From Nonlabens agnitus (GTDB taxonomy: Bacteria > Bacteroidota > Bacteroidia > Flavobacteriales > Flavobacteriaceae): 64,000 bases of DNA. The notes under the pieces were generated by a model. That model was not told the origin of the DNA. It did no database searches and saw only the letters and a program-made list of their open reading frames with translations. The stretch spans positions 372,001-436,000 of the forward strand of contig NZ_MQUC01000003.1 of the NCBI RefSeq assembly GCF_002994045.1. Direction: 5' to 3'. Position 1 is the first letter of the stretch, and every line of letters begins with the position of its first letter. The translations under genes and the position numbers were made by a program. This document shows, piece after piece, positions 32,069-40,816 of the stretch.

Positions 32069-33349
32069 ATGAAATTTATTAGTACCACACCTAACGAAGA
32101 ACGTGTAAGCTTTAAAACAGCCGTACTTAATGGCTTGACTCAAAATGGTGCCCTTTATTTTCCAGAGGAGATTCCGCAATTGCCATCCAGCTTTTTTGAG
32201 AACATAGAAAACCTTTCTGATCACGAGATAGCCTTTACCGCATTACAACCTTACGTACAAGAAAACCTTTCTGATGCTGATTTGAAATGGATCATTGAAG
32301 ATGCCATCAATTTTCCGACGCCGGTCAAGCATATTAGAGAAGCCACTTACGTTTTGGAACTCTTCCACGGCCCGACGGAATCCTTTAAAGACGTAGGTGC
32401 TCGATTCATGTCTCGTTGCTTATCTAAATTTGAAAAGAGTAACGATAAAGAGATTACCATTTTGGTAGCGACTTCTGGAGATACAGGCAGCGCTGTGGCC
32501 AGCGGTTTCTATGATGTGGAAGGTGTGAATGTAAAAATACTCTTCCCCAAGGATAAGGTAAGTCCTTATCAAGAACGTCAAATGACCAGTTTAGGGAAAA
32601 ACATCAAGGCCATTGAAGTGGACGGTACTTTTGATGATTGCCAGCGCATGGTGAAGCAGGCTTTTAATGACCACAAGTTGCGCAAGCAAGTAGAATTAAC
32701 CAGCGCAAACTCCATTAATCTTGCTAGGTTGTTACCACAAATGATCTATTACTTTCTGGCTTACAAACAGATTAAAAAAGAGCTCAAGGATAAATCTTTA
32801 GTGGTTTCCATACCATCAGGAAATTTAGGGAACGCATCCGCTGGCATACTGGCTAAGCATATGGGATTGCCTATCAAACGATTCATCGCGGCGCACAATG
32901 CTAATGATACCTTTACTGATTATCTCAAAACCGGTGAATACAAATCCAAACCATCGGTGCTCACCTTTTCCAACGCTATGGATGTTGGGAATCCTAGTAA
33001 TTATGAACGACTGGCTTACTTGTATGGAAGAAATCTAGGAGCAATGTCCGCACACATCTCTGCTGCCTCCATCACCGATGAGGAAACCGTACAAGAGATG
33101 AAGGACACGATTCAAGAAACAGGTTATTTACTGGACCCTCATGGTGCGGTTGGTAAGTTGGCTTTAGAGCGAAGCCTCAAGGAAGATGAATTAGGGATCT
33201 TTGTAGAAACCGCACATCCCAACAAGTTCCAAGACATTATCGTCAAAGCTGTTCCTGATCACGTCCTCACTGAAACCTCTTTGGATGGCTTTCACAAATT
33301 AAGCATGGATAATGATTACCAACAACTGAGAGATATTTTGCTAAGCTGA
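32069..33349 (+). CDS. thrC: Threonine synthase
   Basis: 426 residues, PLP fold type II. PLP lysine in GPTESFKDVGARF, glycine-rich phosphate site ATSGDTGSAVASG, and SIPSGNLGNASAG. Converts O-phosphohomoserine to threonine. Last gene of thrABC under the Thr/Ile leader. Confidence 0.96.
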   Translation: MKFISTTPNEERVSFKTAVLNGLTQNGALYFPEEIPQLPSSFFENIENLSDHEIAFTALQPYVQENLSDADLKWIIEDAINFPTPVKHIREATYVLELFHGPTESFKDVGARFMSRCLSKFEKSNDKEITILVATSGDTGSAVASGFYDVEGVNVKILFPKDKVSPYQERQMTSLGKNIKAIEVDGTFDDCQRMVKQAFNDHKLRKQVELTSANSINLARLLPQMIYYFLAYKQIKKELKDKSLVVSIPSGNLGNASAGILAKHMGLPIKRFIAAHNANDTFTDYLKTGEYKSKPSVLTFSNAMDVGNPSNYERLAYLYGRNLGAMSAHISAASITDEETVQEMKDTIQETGYLLDPHGAVGKLALERSLKEDELGIFVETAHPNKFQDIIVKAVPDHVLTETSLDGFHKLSMDNDYQQLRDILLS

Positions 33350-33480
33350 TTTAAGCAGCATTTTAGATTGCATTATAAAAATTCTTGGTTACAAATACGC
33401 AGCTACGATTATAAGGCAGTTGACGTATTGGGTTTTTTAATGAGGTGAGATAATTTTCGATCATCACTAAATCATCAATC

Positions 33481-33918
33481 ATGAAAAACGCAGTACTCTT
33501 ATTATTCTTTTTGACAATCTCTCAATTACCAGCTCAAAATACTCCAGAAGCATTGGTAGAGACCTTTTTTAAGGAACAGGCTTCTAAAGGTCCTGAAGTG
33601 GCACTCACCAACTTGTATTCCAATAATGAATGGGCCATTGACAATGCTGAAAGCATCAGTATACTCAAGAAAAAACTGGTCACTGCCGAAAATGTTTTGG
33701 GTAAAATGCATGGTCATGCACTATTGGGAGAAAAGAAACTTAACGATTACTTTGTCATCTATACCTATACAGCTCTTTACGATTTACAACCCATGAGATT
33801 TACGTTTCAGTTTTATAAGCCTAAAGATCGTTGGAAGACCTTTGCCTTTTCCTTTGATGAGAACCTCGACGATGAATTGGAAGCTTCCTTAAAGCTGGCA
33901 CCTCTGGCAGATCAATAG
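33481..33918 (+). CDS. Small secreted protein, hypothetical
   Basis: 145 residues with signal peptide (..LTISQLPAQ). The rest is a compact alpha+beta domain (PEALVETFFKEQASKGPEVA .. TFQFYKPKDRWKTFAFSF) resembling NTF2/SnoaL-like or DUF3887-type domains by pattern only. Periplasmic. Monocistronic, followed by a terminator. Confidence 0.6.
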   Translation: MKNAVLLLFFLTISQLPAQNTPEALVETFFKEQASKGPEVALTNLYSNNEWAIDNAESISILKKKLVTAENVLGKMHGHALLGEKKLNDYFVIYTYTALYDLQPMRFTFQFYKPKDRWKTFAFSFDENLDDELEASLKLAPLADQ

Positions 33919-33941
33919 TCACAACCTAAAAGTTTCAACAT

Positions 33942-33973
33942 AAAAAAGTCTTGGATTTTCTAAGACCTTTTTT
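33942..33973 (+). terminator. Terminator after the small secreted protein
   Basis: AAAAAAGTCTT .. AAGACCTTTTTT. Its sequence is related to the tRNA-His terminator copies that follow. Confidence 0.6.
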
Positions 33974-34017
33974 GCTTCCGATAGGTAGCAGTGAATTGAG
34001 GTATCTCATTTAGTGTG

Positions 34018-34091
34018 GCATAAACGCCTCGTAACTAATTTCTTAAAGCCTTAAGAACATCCGTAAATTAAAAAAGGTCCTAGATTTCTCT
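34018..34091. repeat. Direct repeat, copy A (tRNA-His 3' flank)
   Basis: About 74 bp starting GCATAAACGCCTCG and ending GGTCCTAGATTTCTCT; recurs with about 85-90% identity at 34155-34228. Part of a decayed tandem duplication of the tRNA-His downstream region. Confidence 0.8.
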
Positions 34092-34102
34092 ATGATTTTT
34101 TC

Positions 34103-34139
34103 GGGTGCCTGCCTGCCGTCAGGCAGGGAAGACGGGACT
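34103..34139 (-). pseudogene. tRNA-His 3'-end remnant split by a 20-bp palindromic element
   Basis: CGGGTG (34102-34107) plus GAAGACGGGACT (34128-34139) is the 3' end of tRNA-His and its flank as found intact at 34239-34256. Between the parts lies CCTGCCTGCCGTCAGGCAGG (34108-34127), arms CCTGCCTG/CAGGCAGG. The rest of the tRNA is missing. Confidence 0.7.
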
Positions 34140-34154
34140 TACCGCTCTACAGCG

Positions 34155-34228
34155 GCATAAACTTCTCGTCACTTGCTTCATAACGCCTTAAAAACATCCG
34201 TAAATTAAAAAAGGTCCTAGATTTCTCT
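34155..34228. repeat. Direct repeat, copy B (tRNA-His 3' flank)
   Basis: Second copy of the 74-bp repeat, 137 bp from copy A; it abuts the intact tRNA-His and includes half of its terminator. Confidence 0.8.
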
Positions 34229-34238
34229 AAGACCTTTT
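34208..34238 (-). terminator. Terminator of tRNA-His
   Basis: Minus strand AAAAGGTC-TTAGA .. TCTAG-GACCTTTT followed by TT. Confidence 0.7.
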
Positions 34239-34240
34239 CG

Positions 34241-34315
34241 GGTGGAAGACGGGACTCGAACCCGCGACTTCCGGCACCACAAACCAGCGCTCTAACCAAC
34301 TGAGCTACAACCACC
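34241..34315 (-). tRNA. tRNA-His (anticodon GTG)
   Basis: 75 nt including the extra G(-1) opposite C73, as usual for tRNA-His. D-arm GCTC..GAGC, anticodon arm CTGGT-TTGTGGT-GCCGG, T-arm GCGGG-TTCGAGT-CCCGT. Acceptor GTGGTTG/CTTCCAC leaves U-U at 5-68 and 6-67, an odd double mismatch. Confidence 0.93.
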
Positions 34316-34378
34316 ATATCAATGTGAGTTTTTTTAAAGTGGATCTCAAGAATTCAACCACTAGCTGTTAAGCGGATG

Positions 34379-34408
34379 CAAATTTAATGCATTTCTGAAA
34401 ATGACAAA
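34379..34408 (-). promoter_or_regulatory. Promoter of tRNA-His
   Basis: Minus strand TTTG, 18 nt, TAAATTTG: full Bacteroidota -33/-7 promoter with the same spacing as that of tRNA-Arg. Confidence 0.8.
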
Positions 34409-34422
34409 TAGTTTTAGCAGAT

Positions 34423-35139
34423 TTATATCAAATCAAAAATAGAATCCACTGCTGGGTAGCGTTCCACCATGAAACCTTCTGCATGGTCTGTCCCTATAAG
34501 CCTACCTAAATTGGCAGCTCTATATCGTATGGATTCAAAGAAATTATTACTGCTTATGGGTGTGGACGGCTCATTACTTTCAGGATCAAAGAACTGTGAT
34601 TTGTAGGCCTTGACACTATCAATTTTAGTTTCCATAAAACCAGAGATGTCAATAACAATATCTGGATCCATGTCTTGCCATTGGATGTAATGATACACCT
34701 GTTTAGGTCTCCATGCCTCTTGCTGTTGACCTTCCAACTGGGTTTCAATCTTGCGTAAACCAGATAAAAAACAACTCACGCTGGTCAATTCTGATCCACG
34801 AGCGTGGTCTGGATGCCTATCTCTTATGGCATTACATATCACGATTTCTGGTTGGTACTTTCTAATGATCTCGACAATCTTTAACTGGTGAACCTTGTCA
34901 TTGGTAAAAAAACCATCGGCAAAAGCTAGATTTTCTCTTACAGCGACGCCCAAAACCTTCGCAGCATCTGCGGCTTCTTGATCCCGTATTTCTGGAGTGC
35001 CTCGAGTTCCCAGTTCACCTCTTGTTAGATCCAGAATCCCAATCTTTTTGCCTCTGGATGCTTCTTTAGCAAGCACACCGGCACAGCTCAATTCAATATC
35101 ATCAGGATGTGATCCTACAGCGAGTATATCTAATTTCAT
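34423..35139 (-). CDS. bshB1: Bacillithiol biosynthesis deacetylase
   Basis: 238 residues from ATG 35139 (MKLDILAVGSHPDDIELSCAG). LmbE/PIG-L fold zinc deacetylase; zinc ligands in HPDD and RHPDHARGSELT. BshB1 removes the acetyl group from GlcNAc-malate in bacillithiol synthesis. Bacillithiol is the low-molecular-weight thiol of these bacteria and a likely acceptor of sulfane sulfur from the SQR/CstB-like enzymes. It follows the trans-sulfuration gene by 5 bp, so the two probably form an operon. Confidence 0.93.
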   Translation of the reverse strand: MKLDILAVGSHPDDIELSCAGVLAKEASRGKKIGILDLTRGELGTRGTPEIRDQEAADAAKVLGVAVRENLAFADGFFTNDKVHQLKIVEIIRKYQPEIVICNAIRDRHPDHARGSELTSVSCFLSGLRKIETQLEGQQQEAWRPKQVYHYIQWQDMDPDIVIDISGFMETKIDSVKAYKSQFFDPESNEPSTPISSNNFFESIRYRAANLGRLIGTDHAEGFMVERYPAVDSIFDLI

Positions 35140-35144
35140 CAAAT

Positions 35145-36299
35145 TTATCTTTTTCGGCTTTTTTCAAGAGCCTGTTCTAGGTCGTCCACTAGAATGTTGA
35201 GTTCTTCAATACCGACGGAAAATCGTAACAATCGGTCGCTTATTCCTTGTTGTGCGCGCTCTTCTGCCGTCATGAGGCTGTGCGAGGTCAACGCTGGAGA
35301 TAGGATGGTCGATTCCACGCCAGCAAGACTTAAGGCTGGTTTGATGACCTTTAGTTCTTCCAAGAAATCGTTGTGGTCGATGTGTGATTTCAATTCAAAA
35401 GACATCATGCCGCCATAGGCGTACATCTGTTTTTTGGCGATTTGATGATTGGGATGCGACTTCAATCCAGGATAGTTTACTTTTTTCATGTCTGGATGCT
35501 TCTCTAGGAAGCGTGCCAGTTTTAGCGCAGTTTTGGACTGTTGCTTTACCCGCAAGGCCAGTGTTTTAATACTGCGTTCCAGTAGATGCACGGTTACATC
35601 ACTCAAACTACCACCGTAATTTTTTGCGGTTTTCCATAAATACTCCATGTGTTTCTGCGTACCGCTAACGGTTCCTGCGCAAATGTCGCTGTGGCCGCCT
35701 AGATATTTGGTCGCGCTGTGAATCACCAGGTCAATTCCTAAACTTGCAGGATTTTGGTTGATAGGCGAGGCAAACGTGTTATCGATGGCGGTGATTAGGG
35801 AGTTCGCTTTCGCGAAAGCGGAAACCTTTTCAATATCTGTAATCTCCAATAATGGATTGCTAGGCGTCTCGATGTACAACATCTTGGTATTGTCCTGGAG
35901 CGCTTGCTTCATCGTGTCTTCATTGATGTGCTCCAGCATGGTGTAGGTGATTCCCACACGCTCAAATTCTGCCGCAGCAAAATGTGAAGTACCGCCGTAA
36001 ATCGCTCGCTGCATGATCACATGGTCGCCAGATTTGAGAAAGGCCATGAATACCGCACTAATCGCTGCCATACCACTACCAAAAATCAGGGAAGCCTCAG
36101 TCTGCTCCAAGGCGGAGATCTTTTGAGCCAGCGCCACCTGATTAGGCGTGTTAAAGTATCGTGGATACAGATTTGTTCCTGGACCTCGATAATCATAGGT
36201 GGTTGAGGTATAGATGGGCGCCGTAGCGCCACCATAAATCGTATCCTTGAGTTCGCCCGCGTGGACGCAGGTATAATTGACGTTTTTATTTTTTTTCAT
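35145..36299 (-). CDS. Trans-sulfuration PLP enzyme (Cys/Met metabolism family)
   Basis: 384 residues from ATG 36299 (MKKNKNVNYTCVHAGELKD). PLP lysine in SATKYLGGHSDICAG; GSGMAAISAVFMAFL and ETPSNPLLEITDI are family signatures. Could be cystathionine gamma-synthase/lyase, O-acylhomoserine sulfhydrylase or methionine gamma-lyase; sequence alone does not settle it. Upstream of bshB1, which fits cysteine supply for bacillithiol. Palindromic repeat inside (35805-35820) encodes AFAKA. Confidence 0.88.
   Translation of the reverse strand: MKKNKNVNYTCVHAGELKDTIYGGATAPIYTSTTYDYRGPGTNLYPRYFNTPNQVALAQKISALEQTEASLIFGSGMAAISAVFMAFLKSGDHVIMQRAIYGGTSHFAAAEFERVGITYTMLEHINEDTMKQALQDNTKMLYIETPSNPLLEITDIEKVSAFAKANSLITAIDNTFASPINQNPASLGIDLVIHSATKYLGGHSDICAGTVSGTQKHMEYLWKTAKNYGGSLSDVTVHLLERSIKTLALRVKQQSKTALKLARFLEKHPDMKKVNYPGLKSHPNHQIAKKQMYAYGGMMSFELKSHIDHNDFLEELKVIKPALSLAGVESTILSPALTSHSLMTAEERAQQGISDRLLRFSVGIEELNILVDDLEQALEKSRKR
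35805..35820. repeat. Flavobacterial palindrome, copy 9 (coding)
   Basis: Perfect copy inside the trans-sulfuration gene, encoding AFAKA (VSAFAKANS). Confidence 0.9.
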
Positions 36300-36367
36300 G
36301 CGATTGTCGTGTTGCACAAAGCTAACTGTTTTGCATGGAAAGATGTAATGGCAGTCTTAAATCTTAG

Positions 36368-38185
36368 TCATAGAGAATGTACCTTTGATTTAGTGAAGGC
36401 CTGATCTGTCAGCGATTTCATGAAGTTCACCAGGTCCTTTTGTTCCATTGCTGTTAGGTTCAAAGGATCTGGTGGTAATGTTTGAAACTCTTGATCTGTG
36501 ATGCCTATGCCACTACCACCGCCACGATTATAAAAGTCAACCACTTCTTCCAGTGTTTGATAAACTCCATTATGCATATAGGGCGCTGTCACCGCAACGT
36601 TGCGTATGCTGGGTGTTTTGAAAAAGTGTTTGCGGTTCTCTGTTTTCAAAAATTCATAACGGCCTGTATCTGGATCAATCGAGGCGTTTACCGTTAGGTT
36701 TTTTGAGGGAACTCCAAGATGTTCCAGTTCAGTCTCCATGAAGTCTGGTGGTACGGTGCCATTAAAAACGGGCGCAAAATGGCAGGTGGCACATTTAGCC
36801 TTACCCATAAACAGATTGAAGCCGTTGATTTCAGATTGGGTCAAGGTGTTTTCTTCATCACGCATATTGCGGTCCCATTTTGAATCCCAGCTGTTAAGAC
36901 TACGCACATAGTCTGCTATAGCTGTTCTAACCGCCAGTTGGCCTACTTCTTTGTGATACGCATCGGTAAATTGTTTGACTATGTCGTCATCCTTTTCAAT
37001 AGCGGCTGTGAAATTGTTGATGTCACTGTGGAACTCCGTTTCATTATTGATCACCGAAATGATTTGACCCTCGAGGCTTCCAGACCTTTTGTCGTAGAAG
37101 AAGCCGCGCTGGTAGGCAGCATAAGTCAGTGTTGGACTGTTGCGTTGTTGCCCTTTTGCTATAGGTCGACCATCGCTAAATGCAAGATCTTGTACATGGC
37201 AGGTAGCACAGCTTATCATACCATCCGACGATAAGCGTGTGTCGTTAAATAGTTGTTTGCCGAGTGTGATTTGCTGGTCTGTCAGCGGCGCGGGTTTGCG
37301 GTCTGCAAAGTAATCTAAAGACAGCGTCTCTTTAGAGAATAAAGTCGTTGCCTCATTTTTTATAGCAAGTTCTAATGGGAATTGTACTTCCCAATCTTGT
37401 GCGGTGGCTACCCAAAGCTCTAATAATGGATCGATGTCTTGTTTTAAAAAGGCATAGCGATCAAAGTTTTCAAAGGTACTTTGTGACAAGCGATGTTGCG
37501 CCTGATCAAGTTGGTGTTTCCATTTCTCCAGTAATTGCTCCTTTTTGAATTGTTGATGGTATAGTTGTAGTATTTGTTTCGCTTTCGCGAAAGCGATAAC
37601 CGCATCATCCAGGCTGCTCTCTAAAACAGGTGAGTCAAACCCAGTCACGCCGGTCAAAGCGCTGCGCACCAACTGCTTGCGAATGATCCAAAGTACATGG
37701 TATGGCTGGTAGTGACTTAAGTCTGTCGTTGATCTAACGAGCTGCAATCGCCGGCGCAGTGTCATTACGACATTATGGACTTTTGTAACATCTGGTGATT
37801 CAGTAAATAATATTTCTTCAAGGGTCTGGTAACTACTGGCTTTTTTGATCTTAATGTCTGTTGCGTCCTCTTCTTCTACTTTGAGAATGTTAGGCGCGTT
37901 CAAGGTTGTATAATTATTGAGGTCCTGAAAACTTAAAATAGGCTCGACGGATTTGAAATTCTCACGGGCGGTTTTAAAGGCTCGTTGCATTGAGTCTGTA
38001 TCAGTCATGCTTTCCATGACACTCAAAGAATGGATCGCCTGATCGAGATCTGATAGATACAGTTCTTGTAATTGCTCTAGCGGGCTGCGCTGTTGTTTCT
38101 TATAACTTTGCTCTTCTTTACAAGAGCTAATTAAAAATAAAAGGCTTGCGATGAAACAAGCCTTCTTTATATTTTGATAATTCAT
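36368..38185 (-). CDS. Di-heme cytochrome c peroxidase (MauG/CcpA type) lipoprotein
   Basis: 605 residues. Lipobox LFLISSC; an all-helical N-terminal domain of about 270 residues; then the peroxidase part with CATCHVQD (about 335) and CATCHFAP (about 468) heme sites, and TPSIRNVAVTAPYMHNG, a family signature with distal Met/His region. About 600 residues is long for the family (about 330-350), the excess being the N-terminal helical domain. Reduces H2O2 or oxidises proteins in the periplasm. Starts 4 bp after the PhoX-like gene. Confidence 0.88.
   Translation of the reverse strand: MNYQNIKKACFIASLLFLISSCKEEQSYKKQQRSPLEQLQELYLSDLDQAIHSLSVMESMTDTDSMQRAFKTARENFKSVEPILSFQDLNNYTTLNAPNILKVEEEDATDIKIKKASSYQTLEEILFTESPDVTKVHNVVMTLRRRLQLVRSTTDLSHYQPYHVLWIIRKQLVRSALTGVTGFDSPVLESSLDDAVIAFAKAKQILQLYHQQFKKEQLLEKWKHQLDQAQHRLSQSTFENFDRYAFLKQDIDPLLELWVATAQDWEVQFPLELAIKNEATTLFSKETLSLDYFADRKPAPLTDQQITLGKQLFNDTRLSSDGMISCATCHVQDLAFSDGRPIAKGQQRNSPTLTYAAYQRGFFYDKRSGSLEGQIISVINNETEFHSDINNFTAAIEKDDDIVKQFTDAYHKEVGQLAVRTAIADYVRSLNSWDSKWDRNMRDEENTLTQSEINGFNLFMGKAKCATCHFAPVFNGTVPPDFMETELEHLGVPSKNLTVNASIDPDTGRYEFLKTENRKHFFKTPSIRNVAVTAPYMHNGVYQTLEEVVDFYNRGGGSGIGITDQEFQTLPPDPLNLTAMEQKDLVNFMKSLTDQAFTKSKVHSL
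37580..37595. repeat. Flavobacterial palindrome, copy 10 (coding)
   Basis: Perfect copy inside the di-heme peroxidase gene, encoding AFAKA in the N-terminal helical domain. Confidence 0.9.
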
Positions 38186-38189
38186 ATGC

Positions 38190-39653
38190 TTATCTTTCTA
38201 AACCGCTGATAACGTATAATACACTTCCTTCTTTACTGCTATTGTTCACGTCATTTGCGGTAGGGTCTGTAAATGCAGAGCCGTCAGCTGGTTCCCAGCC
38301 ATGGTTTTGAGTGATGACCATGAAAGTTCCATCAATACCTACCACATCAGATACATCTATCATTCCAGTTATTTCCCATACGGAGTTCTCAGTACCTATT
38401 CCTGCAGCTGCAGCGCTCCTTTGATCACATTCCAGCACTGTTTTAAGTTGACCTGTAGAGATTTCATATTGATATAGTCGGGCATAGTGCTCTCTTACAG
38501 CATCATCAAAATAACCGTTAGGATCTTCCTGGATGTATACATAGTTTTCAGTCACTAGAACATTATCTGGGCTATGGAAACCCCAAGCTTTACCACCAAC
38601 CTTATCGCCGTCAAGTACACAGGTGATTGTTGCAGGGCCAGTTGGGTCATTTTCGTTTAAGGTTACTTTATAGATACGTCCGTAGGCAGTTCCCTTACCA
38701 ACTAATCCATTTGTTTTCCTTCCAGTTACGGTAAAATAAATCTCGCGCTGGTTGCTGGCATCGCCTCGTCTCCAGTCGATGTCTTCCAATCTTGAGAAGC
38801 CCATCACACCTTTTTGCTTAGCTTCTGCATCTAATAGATCAATGTTGCGTTGGTTCAATTCTACAAACTCTGCGGTATAAGATTGGCCTTCTTCCATGTC
38901 CATTTCAAAATCAATGCCTGCGGCCGTGACTTTAAGACCGTACAGATTACCGCTATAAAGATCTCCACGATTACCTACATACATTCCCAATTGACCAGAT
39001 GGTATATTGTTGTCAGAATGATCATCTCCTATAAAAGCAACCGTTTTATTGGGATAAGCATCTTTTCCTATCACCACAGCATTTTCAGTGGACCATTGCC
39101 CCATTGCGGTTAGTATCTCTGGAGTAGTTCTGGTAGAGGATGGTTTTGTTACTTCAGTTGCAAATACACCTTTAGAAGATCCGCCCCATTCACCACCGGA
39201 AAGATAAAGTGGCCCAAACCCATGCTCCTGTGGCGTAATTAAAGATCCACTGCATTGAGCTGTAGATGCTGTGGCCTCTGCATTAAGTATGTACTCGCCA
39301 GAAATAGGAGCAAAGGTCTTATCAAACTTGATGCGCGCAATGGAGTAGTCTGCCTCTATGTTGTTGATCAAGGTGAAATCTTCAGTAGCTTGATTGTAGA
39401 GAAGGCCAGCACCGTCTGCCATAGAACCGTAAACAAATTCAGGAGATGCATCGAGTTGATCTGCACTGGATAGTACTGAATAGATGTTTACACTAGAGAA
39501 TTCTGGAGTCGTCTTTAGAAAATTAGGAGTTACAGAATGAGATTTAAGAACAATATCATCGCCTTGAGCACCTGTTCTTGTCACCCCATCATCATCGTTG
39601 CAGGAAAGTAGTAAAAGTGTGGAAAGGCCTGCGATCAGAAAGTTGTTTTTCAT
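38190..39653 (-). CDS. PhoX/DUF839-like secreted lipoprotein
   Basis: 487 residues. Lipobox STLLLLSC followed by an Asp stretch (NDDDG) typical of surface lipoproteins. Segments SRLEDIDWRRGDASNQREIYF, GRIYKVTLNENDPTGP, SPDNVLVTENYVYIQEDPNG match the DUF839/PhoX beta-propeller, whose characterised members are Ca/Fe alkaline phosphatases. First gene of a two-gene unit with the di-heme peroxidase; the link between the two is not understood. Confidence 0.75.
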   Translation of the reverse strand: MKNNFLIAGLSTLLLLSCNDDDGVTRTGAQGDDIVLKSHSVTPNFLKTTPEFSSVNIYSVLSSADQLDASPEFVYGSMADGAGLLYNQATEDFTLINNIEADYSIARIKFDKTFAPISGEYILNAEATASTAQCSGSLITPQEHGFGPLYLSGGEWGGSSKGVFATEVTKPSSTRTTPEILTAMGQWSTENAVVIGKDAYPNKTVAFIGDDHSDNNIPSGQLGMYVGNRGDLYSGNLYGLKVTAAGIDFEMDMEEGQSYTAEFVELNQRNIDLLDAEAKQKGVMGFSRLEDIDWRRGDASNQREIYFTVTGRKTNGLVGKGTAYGRIYKVTLNENDPTGPATITCVLDGDKVGGKAWGFHSPDNVLVTENYVYIQEDPNGYFDDAVREHYARLYQYEISTGQLKTVLECDQRSAAAAGIGTENSVWEITGMIDVSDVVGIDGTFMVITQNHGWEPADGSAFTDPTANDVNNSSKEGSVLYVISGLER

Positions 39654-39879
39654 AATAAGATTGAATTAGTTTTTTATGTGGTCTAAAACTAGGATTTGGT
39701 TCATGAGGTGGTCTTATGTCACTTTTAAGGAAGTATGATTGAATTGTTATAGGTCTGGCGCATTCGTGTTATGCGAATGTTGTATAAATGAAAAATCCTT
39801 TTGTAGACTGCGTGAATCGAGAGACTTGGAGAAACGAGATTTTCTTAAATCCTTAACTAGAGTGATCATAAGGTGATTT

Positions 39880-39887
39880 TATCTTTG
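39880..39887 (+). promoter_or_regulatory. -7 box upstream of the MBL lipoprotein
   Basis: TATCTTTG fits TAnnTTTG, 14 bp before the ATG; no clear -33 TTTG. Confidence 0.4.
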
Positions 39888-39901
39888 ATCAAAACACAAT
39901 C

Positions 39902-40696
39902 ATGAAAAATATAATGGGATTCTTACTGATGCTGGTATTGTTCAGCGCATGTAAGGAAAAGGAAGAAACCGCCGTGGAAACCGCAGACAATCAAATGGAA
40001 CAGCAGTACGCCGCTACTGAAACGGCTGTGACACCAGAGATTGAAATCATGCCTATCTCTCACGCCTCCTTTGTCATGAAATGGGGCGACAAAGCAATTT
40101 ACCTAGATCCTGTTGGAGGAGCCAGTGCATATGAAGGCATGCCAGCAGCAGATATGATCTTGATCACTCATACTCACGGCGATCACATGGATCCAGCTAC
40201 TTTAAAAGCCGTCATGAATGACAACGCCAAATTATTTACGCCACAAGCAGTGGCAGATAAATTAGGAGCTGATTTTAATCCAACCGTTTTGAATAATGGT
40301 GATTCAGAAGCTGTAGATGATATTATAGTGAATGCCGTTGCGATGTATAATATCACTGAAGGCCGCCTTAATAATCATCCAGAAGGAGTTGGAAACGGAT
40401 ATGTGATCGAGAGTGATGGATACAGAGTATACGTATCTGGAGATACAGAAGGTACTCCAGAGATGAGAAGCCTTGAAAATATTGATAAGGCATTTGTTTG
40501 TATGAATCTACCGTACACCATGGATGTAGAACAAGCAGCAGATGCGGTTCTTGACTTTGCGCCCGCAGAAGTGATTCCTTACCATTACCGTGGTAAAGAT
40601 GGACTTCATGACATTGATAAGTTCAAATCACTTGTAAACAAAGGAAATACAGATATCGAAGTAACCTTCATGGATTGGTATCCAGAAAGAAGTTAG
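39902..40696 (+). CDS. MBL-fold metal-dependent hydrolase lipoprotein (UlaG-like)
   Basis: 264 residues. Lipobox VLFSAC, then an acidic linker (KEKEETAVETADNQMEQQ). Metallo-beta-lactamase motifs: THTHGDHMD (HxHxDH), GNGYVIESDGYRVYVSGDTEGTPEM and the late His in VIPYHYRGK. Belongs to the UlaG/YtkL-like branch. Membrane-anchored hydrolase of unknown substrate. Confidence 0.85.
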   Translation: MKNIMGFLLMLVLFSACKEKEETAVETADNQMEQQYAATETAVTPEIEIMPISHASFVMKWGDKAIYLDPVGGASAYEGMPAADMILITHTHGDHMDPATLKAVMNDNAKLFTPQAVADKLGADFNPTVLNNGDSEAVDDIIVNAVAMYNITEGRLNNHPEGVGNGYVIESDGYRVYVSGDTEGTPEMRSLENIDKAFVCMNLPYTMDVEQAADAVLDFAPAEVIPYHYRGKDGLHDIDKFKSLVNKGNTDIEVTFMDWYPERS

Positions 40697-40721
40697 GCCT
40701 TAGAGTATTTATAAATGGAAT

Positions 40722-40753
40722 AAAACCGTTTCGTTTGACGAAGCGGTTTTTTT
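40722..40753 (+). terminator. Rho-independent terminator
   Basis: AAAACCG-TTCGT .. ACGAA-CGGTTTT followed by TTT. Confidence 0.8.
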
Positions 40754-40776
40754 ATTCTTTAAGATTCGTGACATAG

Positions 40777-40816
40777 TTCGCTTTCCTGTCTTCCGACGGA
40801 CTGGCGCGAAAACGAA
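40777..40816. repeat. Flavobacterial palindrome, copy 11, interrupted by 20 bp
   Basis: TTCGCTTT (40777-40784) and CGCGAAAACGAA (40805-40816) are the halves of the extended palindrome. Between them is CCTGTCTTCCGACGGACTGG, 14 of 20 positions like the element in the tRNA-His remnant. Confidence 0.7.
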
